Origin: CAVTSA01 sp963790575
GTDB lineage: Bacteria > Chloroflexota > Dormibacteria > Dormibacterales > Dormibacteraceae
Direction: 5' to 3'
DNA length: 64,000 nt
Assembly: GCA_963790575.1 (NCBI GenBank)
Contig: CAWBPD010000005.1
Location: forward strand, 1 to 64,000
This document shows, piece after piece, positions 54,863 to 63,637 of the stretch. Within the stretch, counting starts at the first letter, position 1, and each line of letters starts with the position of its first letter. The translations under genes were made by a program, and so were the position numbers. The notes under the pieces are model-generated. The model was given only the letters and a program-made list of their open reading frames with translations. It had not been told where the DNA came from and did not search any database.

Positions 54863-55737
54863 GCGGCCGTCCTCTGCCGCAGCCTCGCGACCAGCCCGAT
54901 CTGAGGCAGGGCGATGAACATGACCGCGAGCCCGAAGAAGATGGCGGCGGCCGAGGCGTAGCCGAGTTGGACTGACATGCCCGCACTTCCACTGGTCGAG
55001 GACCCGAACGCGTAGCGATAGATGAAGAGCTCCATCGTCTCGGAGGCGTAGTAGGGGCCGCCACCGGTCAGCGCCTGCAAGAAGGCGAACACATTCAGGT
55101 TGCCGACCGCGATGATGAAGACGATGATGGCGCCGAACGGGGCCACCAGAGGAACCGTCACCCGGCTCAGGACCTGCCAGGCGCGGGCGCCATCGACACG
55201 GGCCTGCTCGTAAAGCTCAGGCGGCACTGTCTGCAGCGCGGCGAGCCAGTAGACCATGGGCTGGCCCATCCACTTCCAGACGAAGATGATGATGGCGGTG
55301 CCCATCACCGTGTTCGGCTGGCCCAGCCACGGAATCGGCCGGTCGAGCACGTGCAGCCCGAGGAGGGCGTTGTTCACCGGACCGTTGAAGGCGCCGAACA
55401 CACTCTGCATGACGATCGCCATGATCGCCGTGGTCATGACCACGGGCAGGAAGAACACGGTCCGGTAGATCGGGGCCAAGCGCAGGGACTGGTCGTTGAG
55501 CACCACCGCGACGATGAGCGCCGCTCCCACCTCCAAGGGCACGCTGACGCCCATGAAGAGGAACGAGCGGCCGAAGTCCGCCCAGAAGAGCTGGTCGTGG
55601 ACCAGGGCCACGTAGTTCCCGAGCCCGGCCCAGTACATCTTGGAGCTGAACCCATCCCAGTTGAAGAAGGAGTAGTACCAGCTGCCGATGAGTGGCCAGA
55701 CGGAGAAGAGGAGCGTGAGCACGACGCCCGGCGCCAT
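54859..55737 (-). CDS. Sugar ABC permease, MalF type
   Basis: 292 aa if it starts at the ATG at 55737, which falls at the beginning of helix 1 (GVVLTLLFSVWPLIGSWYY). The EAA loop is YEQARVDGARAWQVLSRVTV. The same frame is open upstream to 55842 and reads a typical permease N-terminus (RQRIWGARWCYAF) but has no standard start. Alternatively the ATG at 55843, overlapping the binding-protein stop (TGATG), is the real start and a frame change lies in the six-C run at 55758-55763. The start is therefore uncertain. Confidence 0.8.
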   Translation of the reverse strand: MAPGVVLTLLFSVWPLIGSWYYSFFNWDGFSSKMYWAGLGNYVALVHDQLFWADFGRSFLFMGVSVPLEVGAALIVAVVLNDQSLRLAPIYRTVFFLPVVMTTAIMAIVMQSVFGAFNGPVNNALLGLHVLDRPIPWLGQPNTVMGTAIIIFVWKWMGQPMVYWLAALQTVPPELYEQARVDGARAWQVLSRVTVPLVAPFGAIIVFIIAVGNLNVFAFLQALTGGGPYYASETMELFIYRYAFGSSTSGSAGMSVQLGYASAAAIFFGLAVMFIALPQIGLVARLRQRTAA

Positions 55738-55776
55738 GAACGCGTAGCACCATCGCGCCCCCCAGATCCGCTGTCT

Positions 55777-55818
55777 GAGCGACCGCCGGCCGCGCTCGAG
55801 CGCGGCCGGCGGTCGCTC
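55777..55818. other. Perfect 42-bp palindrome between binding-protein and permease genes
   Basis: The 21 bases from 55777 (GAGCGACCGCCGGCCGCGCTC) are followed without a spacer by their exact reverse complement. In RNA this gives a very stable GC hairpin just after the binding-protein stop at 55843 (minus strand). Such hairpins commonly protect the upstream mRNA or reduce read-through into permease genes, as between malE and malF. Confidence 0.8.
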
Positions 55819-55842
55819 CAGAGGTCCGGACGCTCTGGATCA

Positions 55843-57408
55843 TCACTTGGCCGGGTAGGGGTACGGCTTGCTGGGATTCCAGTTCGGAAACTTGAAGTCG
55901 TTCCTGGAGATCGGGGCACCCTCCTGCGTGCTCTTGGTGATGGCGTCATCCATCGCCGCGTCGTAGCTGTCCTGGACGCTCTTCAAGGTGTCGGCGACGC
56001 TGGTCTTGATCTGGCCTGTGTAGAGGCCGACCATGGCCCCGTCCCAGTCCGGTTTGGGCGCCCGCCAGAACAGGTTGTAGGTCGAGATGTTCTGGGTCTT
56101 GAGCACGGGGTCGGGAGCGAGCGCGGTGTACTGATAGCCGAGTTTGAGTGCCAGTTCGGAGATCTTGTCCATGTGGGCGTGCTCGGTGACCTGCTTGAAC
56201 TGCGGCGGATCGCCGGCCCCGTCGAAGTCAGCCCACTCGGTCTGGCCCTTGAGGGTGCCCAGATAGGCGAAGACCTCGCCGACCACGGCCAGCTGCTCAG
56301 GCGTGCTGTTCTTGGTCACGAACCACGTGTTCGAGCCACCCGGCCCGTAGCTCAGGGGATAGAAGTTCTTGGGGTCCTTCTGCGGCGGGAGGTTGAAGCC
56401 GAACTTGAACCCGGGGTTGTCCTTCAGATATTCGGGGATGTTCCAGGGACCCTGCAGCTGCATGGCGGCGACCCCGTCGGGGAAGGCACCGCGAGCATGT
56501 GGGTTGTCGTACGAGATCGAGTCGGGGAAGATGCTGCCGTCGCTCTTCATGCTCAGCAGCAGCTCGGTGGCTTCTTGGTTGATGTCGGAGGTGAGCTGGT
56601 AGGTCCCGGTCTTCCAGTCGAAGGGAACCCCGTTCAGCGCCCCCAGCCCGCCTGCCATCTGGGCCAGCGTGTTGACCCAGCCGCTGATGACTCCGTGCTG
56701 GGCGATGCCCAGGATGATGCCGTAGTACTTGCCTCCGCCCTGTGTGGTCACCTTCTTGGCCGCCTTCCGGAACTCGGTCCAGCTGAGGACCTTGCTCCCG
56801 TCGTAGCCGGCCTGCTTGAGATAGGTGGTGTTGTAGAGCAACCCGGTCCCCATCCGCTGGTTGGAGGTCCAGGGATAGCCGTAGGTCTTGCCGCTGAAGT
56901 CGGTGATGCCGGCGGCGAAGGTCCCCGGCGGGAATGCCGCTTTGACCTTGGGCCAGTTGGGGACGAAGTCGTCCAGAGCGGCGAGCCAGCCGTTCTGAAC
57001 CGCCTCCCCGGGCGTGACCAGGGGCGGAAGTTGCATCACGTTCGGCGCCGTGCCATTGCGAAGCCCGAGCGAGAGCTCCTGCTGGATCGTGTTCCAGCTG
57101 GTGCCGTCGTAGCTGACGCTCACGTTGGAGAACTTCTTCTGGAGAGCGGGGAAGAACGCGTCGAAGAAGACCGCCTTCTGGTCGCCGCTGTCCACCCAGC
57201 GGAGCTTGACCGGGCTGGTGGGGAAGTTCCCCGACGCACTGGGAATGTCGAACTTGGTGCTGTTCAACTTCTGCTGGGCCTGGCTCGCGTTCCCACTGGT
57301 CGCGCCACAGGCAGCGAGCACGAGGCCGCCTCCCGACACCCCCATCAGCTGCAGCAGCTTCCGCCGCGACAGACGGTTGGGTGAGCTTCTCTCACTCGGG
57401 TCGAACAT
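55843..57408 (-). CDS. Sugar-binding lipoprotein of an ABC importer (family 1)
   Basis: 521 aa. Signal LSRRKLLQLMGVSGGGLV with lipobox LVLAACG (Tat-like). Typical family-1 binding-protein body: DSGDQKAVFFDAFFPALQKK, GEAVQNGWLAALDDF, and the conserved AMQLQGPWNIPEYLKD. GAGGTGAG precedes the ATG at 57408. Its position divergent from a ROK regulator suggests sugar-regulated expression. Substrate not determinable. Confidence 0.9.
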   Translation of the reverse strand: MFDPSERSSPNRLSRRKLLQLMGVSGGGLVLAACGATSGNASQAQQKLNSTKFDIPSASGNFPTSPVKLRWVDSGDQKAVFFDAFFPALQKKFSNVSVSYDGTSWNTIQQELSLGLRNGTAPNVMQLPPLVTPGEAVQNGWLAALDDFVPNWPKVKAAFPPGTFAAGITDFSGKTYGYPWTSNQRMGTGLLYNTTYLKQAGYDGSKVLSWTEFRKAAKKVTTQGGGKYYGIILGIAQHGVISGWVNTLAQMAGGLGALNGVPFDWKTGTYQLTSDINQEATELLLSMKSDGSIFPDSISYDNPHARGAFPDGVAAMQLQGPWNIPEYLKDNPGFKFGFNLPPQKDPKNFYPLSYGPGGSNTWFVTKNSTPEQLAVVGEVFAYLGTLKGQTEWADFDGAGDPPQFKQVTEHAHMDKISELALKLGYQYTALAPDPVLKTQNISTYNLFWRAPKPDWDGAMVGLYTGQIKTSVADTLKSVQDSYDAAMDDAITKSTQEGAPISRNDFKFPNWNPSKPYPYPAK

Positions 57409-57570
57409 TGGATCTCACCTCCTCAAGGTCTTCGGTAGAGGGCTGGAGTCGAAGGGGTACCGGCGAACGCCCAGTCACGCGGGGGCTCCCTCCGGCTTTG
57501 TCTGCGCAGTCATCGGGTGACCTCCAGTTGGCACCGTCCAGGCATGAATAGGATATGTGTCGCAGTTGTA

Positions 57571-57598
57571 TAGTATCGCCTCTGCTTCCGAACCCAAT
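57571..57598 (-). promoter_or_regulatory. Promoter of the second sugar ABC operon
   Basis: Minus strand: -35 TTGGGT (57593-57598), 16-bp spacer, -10 TACTAT (57571-57576). Start near 57564 leaves a leader of about 155 nt, in which I see nothing else definite. Confidence 0.5.
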
Positions 57599-57645
57599 TC
57601 CTAACACGCCCGACTCCGTCGCCGCTCGAATCGAGACGGCGGCCC

Positions 57646-57692
57646 TTGACACAACTACCCGCCGGTTGATTCATTTATAGAACCAATGAATC
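57646..57692 (+). promoter_or_regulatory. ROK promoter region and operator palindrome
   Basis: TTGACA (57646-57651) is a good -35 but its spacing to TTATAG (57675-57680) is long. TTATAG lies 5 nt before the ATG at 57686. A perfect inverted repeat GATTCATT-N9-AATGAATC (57668-57692) overlaps the -10 region and the start codon, suggesting autoregulation by the ROK protein and possibly control of the divergent sugar operon. Confidence 0.5.
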
Positions 57693-58921
57693 TGCCCGTC
57701 AACGCCTCCCGGGCGGCGAGACTCAACCGCGTGCAGCTCCTGGAGGCGGTACAGCGGGCGGGGACCATCTCGCGCTCCGAGCTGGTCCGCGTCACCGGCC
57801 TCACCCCCGCCACCATCACCAACGCGGTGCGGGAGCTGGTCGACCGCCGGCTGCTCGAGGAGACCGGCCGGCCCGCGCCCCGGCTGGCCGCCCGAGCCGG
57901 AGCCCCGAGCTATCTGCTGGCGTTGAACCGCCAGCATCTCCGGGTGCTGGCGGTCCACCAGGGGGTGACCGGGACCCGGCTCGGCGTCGCCGACCTGGCC
58001 GGCACCCTGACGGCGGAGGCCGCCTTGGAGAACGTGGCCGGCGAGTCCCCTCGTGTCACCGCCCGGCGCATGGCGGACGGCCTGCGCGCTCTGGTCGCCC
58101 GTGAGGAGCTGGCCCGCGAGCGGATCGCCGGCGTCGGGGTGGGGGCGGTCGGACTGGTGGACCCCGGGCGCGACAGTGTGCGCGCCGCGCCCAACCTAGG
58201 CTGGTCAGGGGTGCCGCTCGGGCCCTGGCTGGGGGAGGACCTGGGCCTGCCGGTGGTGGTCCGCAACAACGTGCACGGCATGGCGGCGGGTGAGCTGCGC
58301 GTGAGGGGCGTGCCGGAGCCGTCCGCGCTGTACGTGTACGTCGGCTTCGGCGTCGGCGGGGCGGTGATCGCCGGAGGGCGGGTGCTGGAGGGAGCGCATG
58401 GGGCCGCCGGCGAGGTGGGGCACCTGGCGGTGCGGGGCGGCGGCCTCTGCACCTGCGGCAAGACCGGCTGCCTGGAGACGGTGGCGTCGGAGCGGGTCCT
58501 GGCCGAGAACGCCGGCTCGCTGGTCGGCGGGGATCCCGGCCTGACCAAACCCAGGGTGCGCCGCCTGGTCGAGCTGGCTGAGGCGGGGGACGCCGACGCG
58601 CGGCGGGTCGTGGACCGGGCGGCGCGCGCTCTGGGCGAGGCGCTGGCGCAGGCGGTGGAGGTGCTTGATGTGGGCGCGGTGATCATGAGCGGCGAGTTGG
58701 CTCGGGCCAGAACCACCGTCCTGGAGCCCCTGGCGGCGATCCTCCCCGAGTCCGTGTTCGCGGTGCGCGGCCGCCGGGTCGAGGTGCGCGCAACCGCCGT
58801 CGTCAGTCCCGGGCTGGTGGGAGCGGCGACGCTCGCTCTTGACGCCTTCGTGTTCCACCCGGAGGCCGAGATCCTGGCCGAGCGGGTGGCGGGGCCGCTC
58901 TTGCGCGGGGTTGTCACGTGA
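57686..58921 (+). CDS. ROK-family transcriptional regulator
   Basis: 411 aa. N-terminal winged helix (NRVQLLEAVQRAGTISRSEL, TPATITNAVRELVDRRLL), then a ROK kinase-like fold with GEVGHLAVRGGG and the zinc motif CTCGKTGCLE. NagC/XylR-like regulators of this type respond to sugars. Its stop overlaps the next start (GTGA). Divergent from the sugar importer it probably controls. Confidence 0.9.
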   Translation: MNLPVNASRAARLNRVQLLEAVQRAGTISRSELVRVTGLTPATITNAVRELVDRRLLEETGRPAPRLAARAGAPSYLLALNRQHLRVLAVHQGVTGTRLGVADLAGTLTAEAALENVAGESPRVTARRMADGLRALVAREELARERIAGVGVGAVGLVDPGRDSVRAAPNLGWSGVPLGPWLGEDLGLPVVVRNNVHGMAAGELRVRGVPEPSALYVYVGFGVGGAVIAGGRVLEGAHGAAGEVGHLAVRGGGLCTCGKTGCLETVASERVLAENAGSLVGGDPGLTKPRVRRLVELAEAGDADARRVVDRAARALGEALAQAVEVLDVGAVIMSGELARARTTVLEPLAAILPESVFAVRGRRVEVRATAVVSPGLVGAATLALDAFVFHPEAEILAERVAGPLLRGVVT

Positions 58922-59484
58922 TTGTGGAGCTGCCCGTGTTCGGAGCGGCGCAGGTCCCACTGCCGGAGCCCGAGGAGCCGGAGCTGGGCGGGCTGGTGAT
59001 CCTGCTCTCCGAGCTGGCCCCGGTGGCGGAAGCCGCTCGCGTGGAGCTGGTGCTGGAACCGCTCAACGGCTCCGAGACCCACCTGCTGCGCTCACCGACG
59101 GTGGCGGCCCGGGTGGCGCGACAGGGGGAGAGCACCTGGGTGGGGACCATGCTCGACACCGACCACGCCGACCGGGAAGGTCAGGACATGGCGGCTGAGA
59201 TCGAGGCGGCCGGGGACCGCCTGCGCCTGGTGCACCTGTCGGATCGAGATCGGAAGCTCCCGGGCGAGGGCGGGATCGACTTCGCGCGGGTGCTGGGAGC
59301 GCTGGGCTCGACGGGATACGCCGGGTTCTGTGGGCTGGAGTGCAGGGGTTCGTTCGAGGTAGAGCGGCTGCGGGCGAGCGTGGCCTGGCTGCGCGAGCAA
59401 GCCGCGCCGGCGGCGACAGATGAAGCCGTAAGGGTCCGGCGCCCGCCGGATGGAGGTGGTGATGCAAGAAGTGGCAGGGGCTGA
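58918..59484 (+). CDS. N-terminally truncated sugar isomerase/epimerase (AP-endonuclease 2 fold)
   Basis: 188 aa; family members are about 270. The metal-site half is intact: LVLEPLNGSETHLL, GTMLDTDHAD, LVHLSDRDRKLPGEG, GFCGLECRG. The first about 90-100 residues of the barrel are absent, because the start GTG overlaps the ROK stop. Either a deletion fused this gene to the regulator end, or it is a half-barrel form. The C-terminal tail after residue 165 is Arg/Gly-rich and probably unstructured. Confidence 0.7.
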   Translation: MIVELPVFGAAQVPLPEPEEPELGGLVILLSELAPVAEAARVELVLEPLNGSETHLLRSPTVAARVARQGESTWVGTMLDTDHADREGQDMAAEIEAAGDRLRLVHLSDRDRKLPGEGGIDFARVLGALGSTGYAGFCGLECRGSFEVERLRASVAWLREQAAPAATDEAVRVRRPPDGGGDARSGRG

Positions 59485-59803
59485 AGACCGGCCAGAGCAG
59501 GCGGGCGTGGCACCGGCGCCCGATTTCCTGGTCCACAACGAGGGGGATGACGTGGCGGTGGCGGTGAGCGACATCGAGCCTGGGCCGGCCCGGGTTCGCT
59601 ATCTGGACAGCGGTCGCCAGGCGCCGGTCGAGGTGACGGAGCCGATCCCGCTCGGGCACAAGGTGGCGCTCGTCGACCTGGCTCCGGAGAGCGAGGTGCG
59701 GGAATATGGCGTGCGCGTGGCCATCACCCGCGCGGCCATCGCCCGCGGGTCGCTGGCGCACGTGCACAACCTCCGCAGCGCCCGCTGGGAGGCGAGCCGG
59801 TGA
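59462..59803 (+). CDS. UxaA-family dehydratase, small (SAF-domain) subunit
   Basis: 113 aa from the ATG at 59462 with GGAGG at 59452-59456; an ATG at 59450 is an alternative. SAF-domain features: DFLVHNEGDDVAVAV and ITEPI-like PIPLGHKVALVDL, with VREYGVRVAI. In altronate and galactarate dehydratases and SuyA-type lyases this domain forms the N-terminus or a separate small subunit. Overlaps the end of the truncated isomerase gene and the start of the large subunit (GTGA). Confidence 0.82.
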   Translation: MQEVAGAEDRPEQAGVAPAPDFLVHNEGDDVAVAVSDIEPGPARVRYLDSGRQAPVEVTEPIPLGHKVALVDLAPESEVREYGVRVAITRAAIARGSLAHVHNLRSARWEASR

Positions 59804-60954
59804 GCGGGGAACTTCGCGGCTATCGCCGCGCCGGCGGTGCGGTCGGGGTCCGCAACCACGTGGTCGTGCTGCCCGTCGACGACCTCTCCAACGCGGTCTG
59901 CGAGCACGTGGCAGCAGCCGTCCCAGGGACGCTGGCGCTGCCCCACCACTATGGCCGCCTGCAGTACGGGGAAGACCTGGAACTGCTGTTCCGGACCCTC
60001 ATCGGCAACGGCAGCAACCCCAACGTGGCGGCGGCGGTGGTGGTCGGCATCGAACCCAATTGGACGGCCCATGTGACGGAGGGGATCGCCGGGCACCGGA
60101 CTCCGGTCGAGTCCTTCTCGATCGAGCGCGCCGGGGACCTGCGGACGCTGGAAGCGGCCGCCCGCGCGGCGCAGCGGCTGCTTCAGGACGCCTCGGAGCT
60201 GCAGCGGGAGCCGGTCGAAGCGGCCGAGCTGCTGATCTCGATCAAGTGCGGCGAGTCGGACACCACCACCGGCCTCGGCAGCTGCCCGACGGTGGCACAG
60301 GTGGTGGACCGCCACGTGGCCGCAGGGGGCACGGTGGTGTTCGGCGAGACCACCGAGCTGACCGGCGGAGAGGACCTGATCGCCGCCCGCTGCGTCGACG
60401 ATGACGTAAAGCGCCGGTTCCAGGCCTTCTACGACGGCTACCTGGCCGAGGTGGAGCGGTCGGGTGCCAACCTGCTCGGGTCGCAGCCCACGCAGGGCAA
60501 CATCCGCGGCGGGCTCTCGACCATCGAAGAGAAGGCGCTCGGCAACATCGCCAAGACCGGCGCCGTCCCCGTGGTCGACGCGCTGGCGCCGGCGGTGCGG
60601 CCGACCCGCCCCGGCCTCAACTTCATGGACTCCTCTTCGGCGGCGGCCGAGTTCGTCACCCTGATGGGCGCGGCGGGAGCGGTGCTGCACCTCTTCCCGA
60701 CCGGGCAGGGCAATGTGATCGGAAACCCGATCGTGCCCGTGATCAAGGTGACCGCGAATCCGATCACGGCGGAGACGATGCCGGAGCACATCGACCTCGA
60801 CGTCTCCGGGCTGCTGCGCGGCAGCGAGGACCTGCCCTGCGCCGGCGAGCGTCTCTGGCAGCTGGTCGAGCGGACGGCCAACGGCCGTCTCACCCGCAGC
60901 GAGGCGCTGGGTCACCGGGAGTTCGTGATCACCAAGCTGTACCGGAGCGCGTAG
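59800..60954 (+). CDS. UxaA-family dehydratase/lyase, large subunit
   Basis: 384 aa, GTG start. Family motifs: HHYGRLQYGEDLE, GNGSNPNVAAAVVVGIEPNW, IKCGESDTTTGLGSCPT (Cys and acidic ligands for iron), FMDSSSAAAEFVTLMGAAGA and FPTGQGNVIGNPIVPVIKVT. These enzymes dehydrate sugar acids such as altronate or galactarate, or release sulfite from sulfolactate. With the ROK regulator and ABC importer next door, sugar-acid catabolism is likely; the exact substrate is unknown. Confidence 0.88.
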   Translation: MSGELRGYRRAGGAVGVRNHVVVLPVDDLSNAVCEHVAAAVPGTLALPHHYGRLQYGEDLELLFRTLIGNGSNPNVAAAVVVGIEPNWTAHVTEGIAGHRTPVESFSIERAGDLRTLEAAARAAQRLLQDASELQREPVEAAELLISIKCGESDTTTGLGSCPTVAQVVDRHVAAGGTVVFGETTELTGGEDLIAARCVDDDVKRRFQAFYDGYLAEVERSGANLLGSQPTQGNIRGGLSTIEEKALGNIAKTGAVPVVDALAPAVRPTRPGLNFMDSSSAAAEFVTLMGAAGAVLHLFPTGQGNVIGNPIVPVIKVTANPITAETMPEHIDLDVSGLLRGSEDLPCAGERLWQLVERTANGRLTRSEALGHREFVITKLYRSA

Positions 60955-61050
60955 GAGGGGGAGCGATTGATCGCGGTCACACCCTGACCGGAAAGGGCCT
61001 CACCATGAGTGATGTACCGGCAACCGGCACCCCACTGGAGGAGTCCCGAT

Positions 61051-61575
61051 ATGAGCGATACCACCGCCGCCATCACCGACGAGCGCGACGACCTGCTGGA
61101 GACCCTGGCGACACACCGTGGCTTCCTGCGGCACACCGTTCGTGGGCTGAGCCCGGAGCACCTCGCGGAGCGCACGACGACAAGCCAGCTCTGCCTGGGC
61201 GGGATCCTGAAGCACGTGGCCGCGGTGGAGCGTCAGTGGGCGGGCTTCATCGCGGAGGGATTCCCCGAGAGGCCGTTCGATCTCGACGAGGAGGCGATGA
61301 AGGCGTACGCGCGTCAGTTCCAGGTCGAGGAGGGTGACACCCTGGACAGCCTGCTCGCGGACTACGACGCCGCCGCCCGGGCCACCGACGAGCTGATCCG
61401 CACCGTCCCCGATCTCGGCGCCTCGCGCCCATTGCCGCCGGCGCCCTGGTTCCCGCCCGGCGCCCGCTGGTCGGCCCGGCGGACGATCCTCCACATCCTG
61501 GCGGAGGTGACCCAGCACGCCGGCCACGCGGACATCATCCGCGAGGCACTGGACGGTCAGAAGACGATGGGATGA
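61051..61575 (+). CDS. DinB-family protein
   Basis: 174 aa from the ATG at 61051, with GGAGGAG upstream. Four-helix-bundle DinB/DUF664 pattern with the three metal-site His positions: ILKHVAAVERQW, then LHILAEVTQHAGHADIIRE. Possible metal-dependent thiol transferase or hydrolase; function unknown. No operon partner. Confidence 0.85.
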   Translation: MSDTTAAITDERDDLLETLATHRGFLRHTVRGLSPEHLAERTTTSQLCLGGILKHVAAVERQWAGFIAEGFPERPFDLDEEAMKAYARQFQVEEGDTLDSLLADYDAAARATDELIRTVPDLGASRPLPPAPWFPPGARWSARRTILHILAEVTQHAGHADIIREALDGQKTMG

Positions 61576-61603
61576 CGCCCCGCCCGATTGACCTGGCACG
61601 GCC

Positions 61604-61701
61604 GGCCCGCTGGTGCACCTCCGGGGCGCAACGCGCCCGGATAAGCCCCGCTGGTGCACCTCTGGGGGTCACCCGGGGCGGATAAGGCCCGCTGGTGCAC
61701 C
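61604..61701. repeat. 42-bp-period palindromic repeat, 2.4 units (array C)
   Basis: Units 61604-61645 (42 bp), 61646-61686 (41 bp) and a partial one at 61687-61701. Each begins CCCGCTGGTGCACC, with palindrome GGTGCACC, and the full units end GGATAAG. Read on the minus strand a unit is GCCCCGGGTGACCCCC...GGTGCACC...GCGGGG, the same layout as arrays A and B. Lies between convergent genes (stops at 61575 and 61722). Confidence 0.7.
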
Positions 61702-61721
61702 AATGCCCAACGCGCCTGGCA

Positions 61722-63620
61722 TCACGGGTTGCACGACCACTCGCCCTGCCGGCCCTGGGTGTACATCCAGGCCGCGGCGCCCGCGCTTGCCGCCGGATCC
61801 CAGATCGATTCCCCGGCCTTGCCTTGCGGGGTCGCCGCGAACGTCGAGGGCATGAACTGGAAGAGACCCTCGGCGCCGGAGGGGTTGACCGCGTCGGGGT
61901 TGTCACTGGATTCGCACTGGGCCACCGTCAGACCCCACGTCACGGCAGCGGAGCCCAAGGGCGAGAAGGCGTTGGTGATGATCTGTTTGACGGACCCCGC
62001 GAGCACCGAAGGCGGCGGCGGGATGTAGCCGACGATCTCCGAGCCGCTGCCCAGGGCGACCACGCGTACGTCAAAGCTTCCGGCGTCGTCCAGGTTCCGC
62101 TCCCAGACCACCAGCCCGATCGGTTTCCCCGCGGACATGATCACCGAGCGCACCAGCGCGACATGACCGAAGGCACTGTAGTCAGGGCCGTTGAACACCA
62201 CCACCGCGCCCTCGACCGGCGTCTGGCTGGTGGCGATTCCCGCCGCTTCCGCGCCGCTGATCCACTGACCGCCGTTGCCAAGGTTCTGGGGCAGCACCCC
62301 GCCGGTGTACGCCTGGTAGGCGTTGGCGGCGTAGCAGGTGCACTGGATCGGTATGTAGTCGCAGTACCCGGGGTACGCCGTCAGACCCAGCGGTGACGGA
62401 TCCGGAGCGGCGGGCCAGGGGATGCTCGAGATGCTCAGTGTGTAGAGCCCGGCAACCAGTCCCGCCTCCAGGAGCTGCTGGGCCAGCCCGCCCGTCCCCA
62501 GCTCGGTCAGCAGCGCCGCCTCCTCGCTGGTAAGCGATCCGCCCTGCTGGGCTGCGGCCTGCTGGGCCTGCGCGATCTCGGATTGCGTGGTCGAGGTCTG
62601 GGCGAGAAGCTGCGCCTGCCGGCTCTGCAGCTGCGTAGCCAGCGTCTGGAGCTGCACCTGGGATGCCTGCGCCTGCTGCTCGTCAGCCGTCACCTGGGCG
62701 CGGGACTGCGTCAGCGAGCGCTGCGAGGCCTGGGCCTGCCGCCGGGTGGAGTCGAGCTGACCGACCATCTGGTGCGCCTGCTGCGCCGCGTCGTCCAGGC
62801 TCGCGTTTTGTGTCAGGTAGTCGCCGAGGCTGGACGCCTCCACCACCGAGAGCATCGCCGAGGATGGTTGCGCGTAGATGGCGCGCGCAAGCTCGGTGAT
62901 CTGAGCCCGTTCCTGCTTTTCTTTGGTCGTCAGCCGGCCGACGCGCGACTGAAGCTGACTGATCTGCTGGTTCAGCTCCTCGACCTGCGCCTGGTCGGCG
63001 CCGACCTGGGCCTGCAGCTGCGTCTGCTGCTGCTGGTTCTGAGCCACCTGTGCCTGCAGTTGGTTGAGCTGGGAGTCGGCCTGGGTCAGGTTCGCGGCCA
63101 GCTGTTGTTGCGGGAGCGTGAGCGGAACCACCGGGGTGCTGCTCAAGGGCGTGAAGTTCAGCGAAGGGAACGTCTGCGGAGCGGGCGAGGGGGAAGTCGA
63201 GGGCGTCGGAGTGACGCGGGGTGACGGCGTGGGCGTCGGTGTCGCCGATGGCGTCGGCGACGGGGAGGTCGACGGCGTTGGAGTGGCGCTGGGTGCCGGC
63301 GTGGGCGTCGGTGCCGTCGAAGGCGTGGGCGCCGGCGTGGCTGCCGGCGTCGCCGAGGGGGCGGGCGCGGGCGTGGGTGTCGGTGTCGCCGGGGCCGAGC
63401 TTGGCGCCGTCGTGGGCGTCGCCGGCGGGGCGGGGGTTGGCGGCGGTGTCGATGTCGACGTCGCGGCGGCGGTCGTGGGCGCCGGCGTGGCCGACGTGAT
63501 CGCGGCCACCGGCGAGGCGGCCACGCTCGTCCAGGGCCCCCACACAGACATCACCAGGAGCAGCGCGGTGGCCCCGAGACCGATGCCGCCGCGACACCCC
63601 AGAAGTCGCCTCAACCCCAC
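61722..63620 (-). CDS. Secreted peptidoglycan hydrolase: coiled coil, CHAP and lytic-transglycosylase-like domains
   Basis: 632 aa from the GTG at 63620. A TTG at 63635 is rejected because it lies only 2 nt from the -10 TATAGA. Order: basic N-terminus and signal helix (GATALLLVMSVWG); Pro/Thr/Ser/Ala-rich linker about 40-150; Gln-rich coiled coil about 170-360, like PcsB/RipA-type regulators; a CHAP-like domain with QCTCYAANAYQAY (catalytic Cys) and FGHVALVRSV (His); C-terminal lysozyme-like segment CESSDNPDAVNPSGAEGLFQ, then FMPSTFA. Probably cleaves wall peptide and glycan, for example at division or spore/resuscitation stages. Confidence 0.83.
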   Translation of the reverse strand: MGLRRLLGCRGGIGLGATALLLVMSVWGPWTSVAASPVAAITSATPAPTTAAATSTSTPPPTPAPPATPTTAPSSAPATPTPTPAPAPSATPAATPAPTPSTAPTPTPAPSATPTPSTSPSPTPSATPTPTPSPRVTPTPSTSPSPAPQTFPSLNFTPLSSTPVVPLTLPQQQLAANLTQADSQLNQLQAQVAQNQQQQTQLQAQVGADQAQVEELNQQISQLQSRVGRLTTKEKQERAQITELARAIYAQPSSAMLSVVEASSLGDYLTQNASLDDAAQQAHQMVGQLDSTRRQAQASQRSLTQSRAQVTADEQQAQASQVQLQTLATQLQSRQAQLLAQTSTTQSEIAQAQQAAAQQGGSLTSEEAALLTELGTGGLAQQLLEAGLVAGLYTLSISSIPWPAAPDPSPLGLTAYPGYCDYIPIQCTCYAANAYQAYTGGVLPQNLGNGGQWISGAEAAGIATSQTPVEGAVVVFNGPDYSAFGHVALVRSVIMSAGKPIGLVVWERNLDDAGSFDVRVVALGSGSEIVGYIPPPPSVLAGSVKQIITNAFSPLGSAAVTWGLTVAQCESSDNPDAVNPSGAEGLFQFMPSTFAATPQGKAGESIWDPAASAGAAAWMYTQGRQGEWSCNP

Positions 63621-63637
63621 CCGCAAAGCTAGCAACC

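Noticed and set aside
49115..61701. CRISPR array for the 42-bp-period repeats
   Set aside because: Only two to three units per site, no unique spacers between identical repeats, no cas genes; the units are directly abutting palindromic repeats.
63620..63635. TTG at 63635 as the CHAP-protein start
   Set aside because: It lies 2 nt from the -10 TATAGA and would be upstream of the transcript start; the GTG at 63620 keeps the whole signal peptide.
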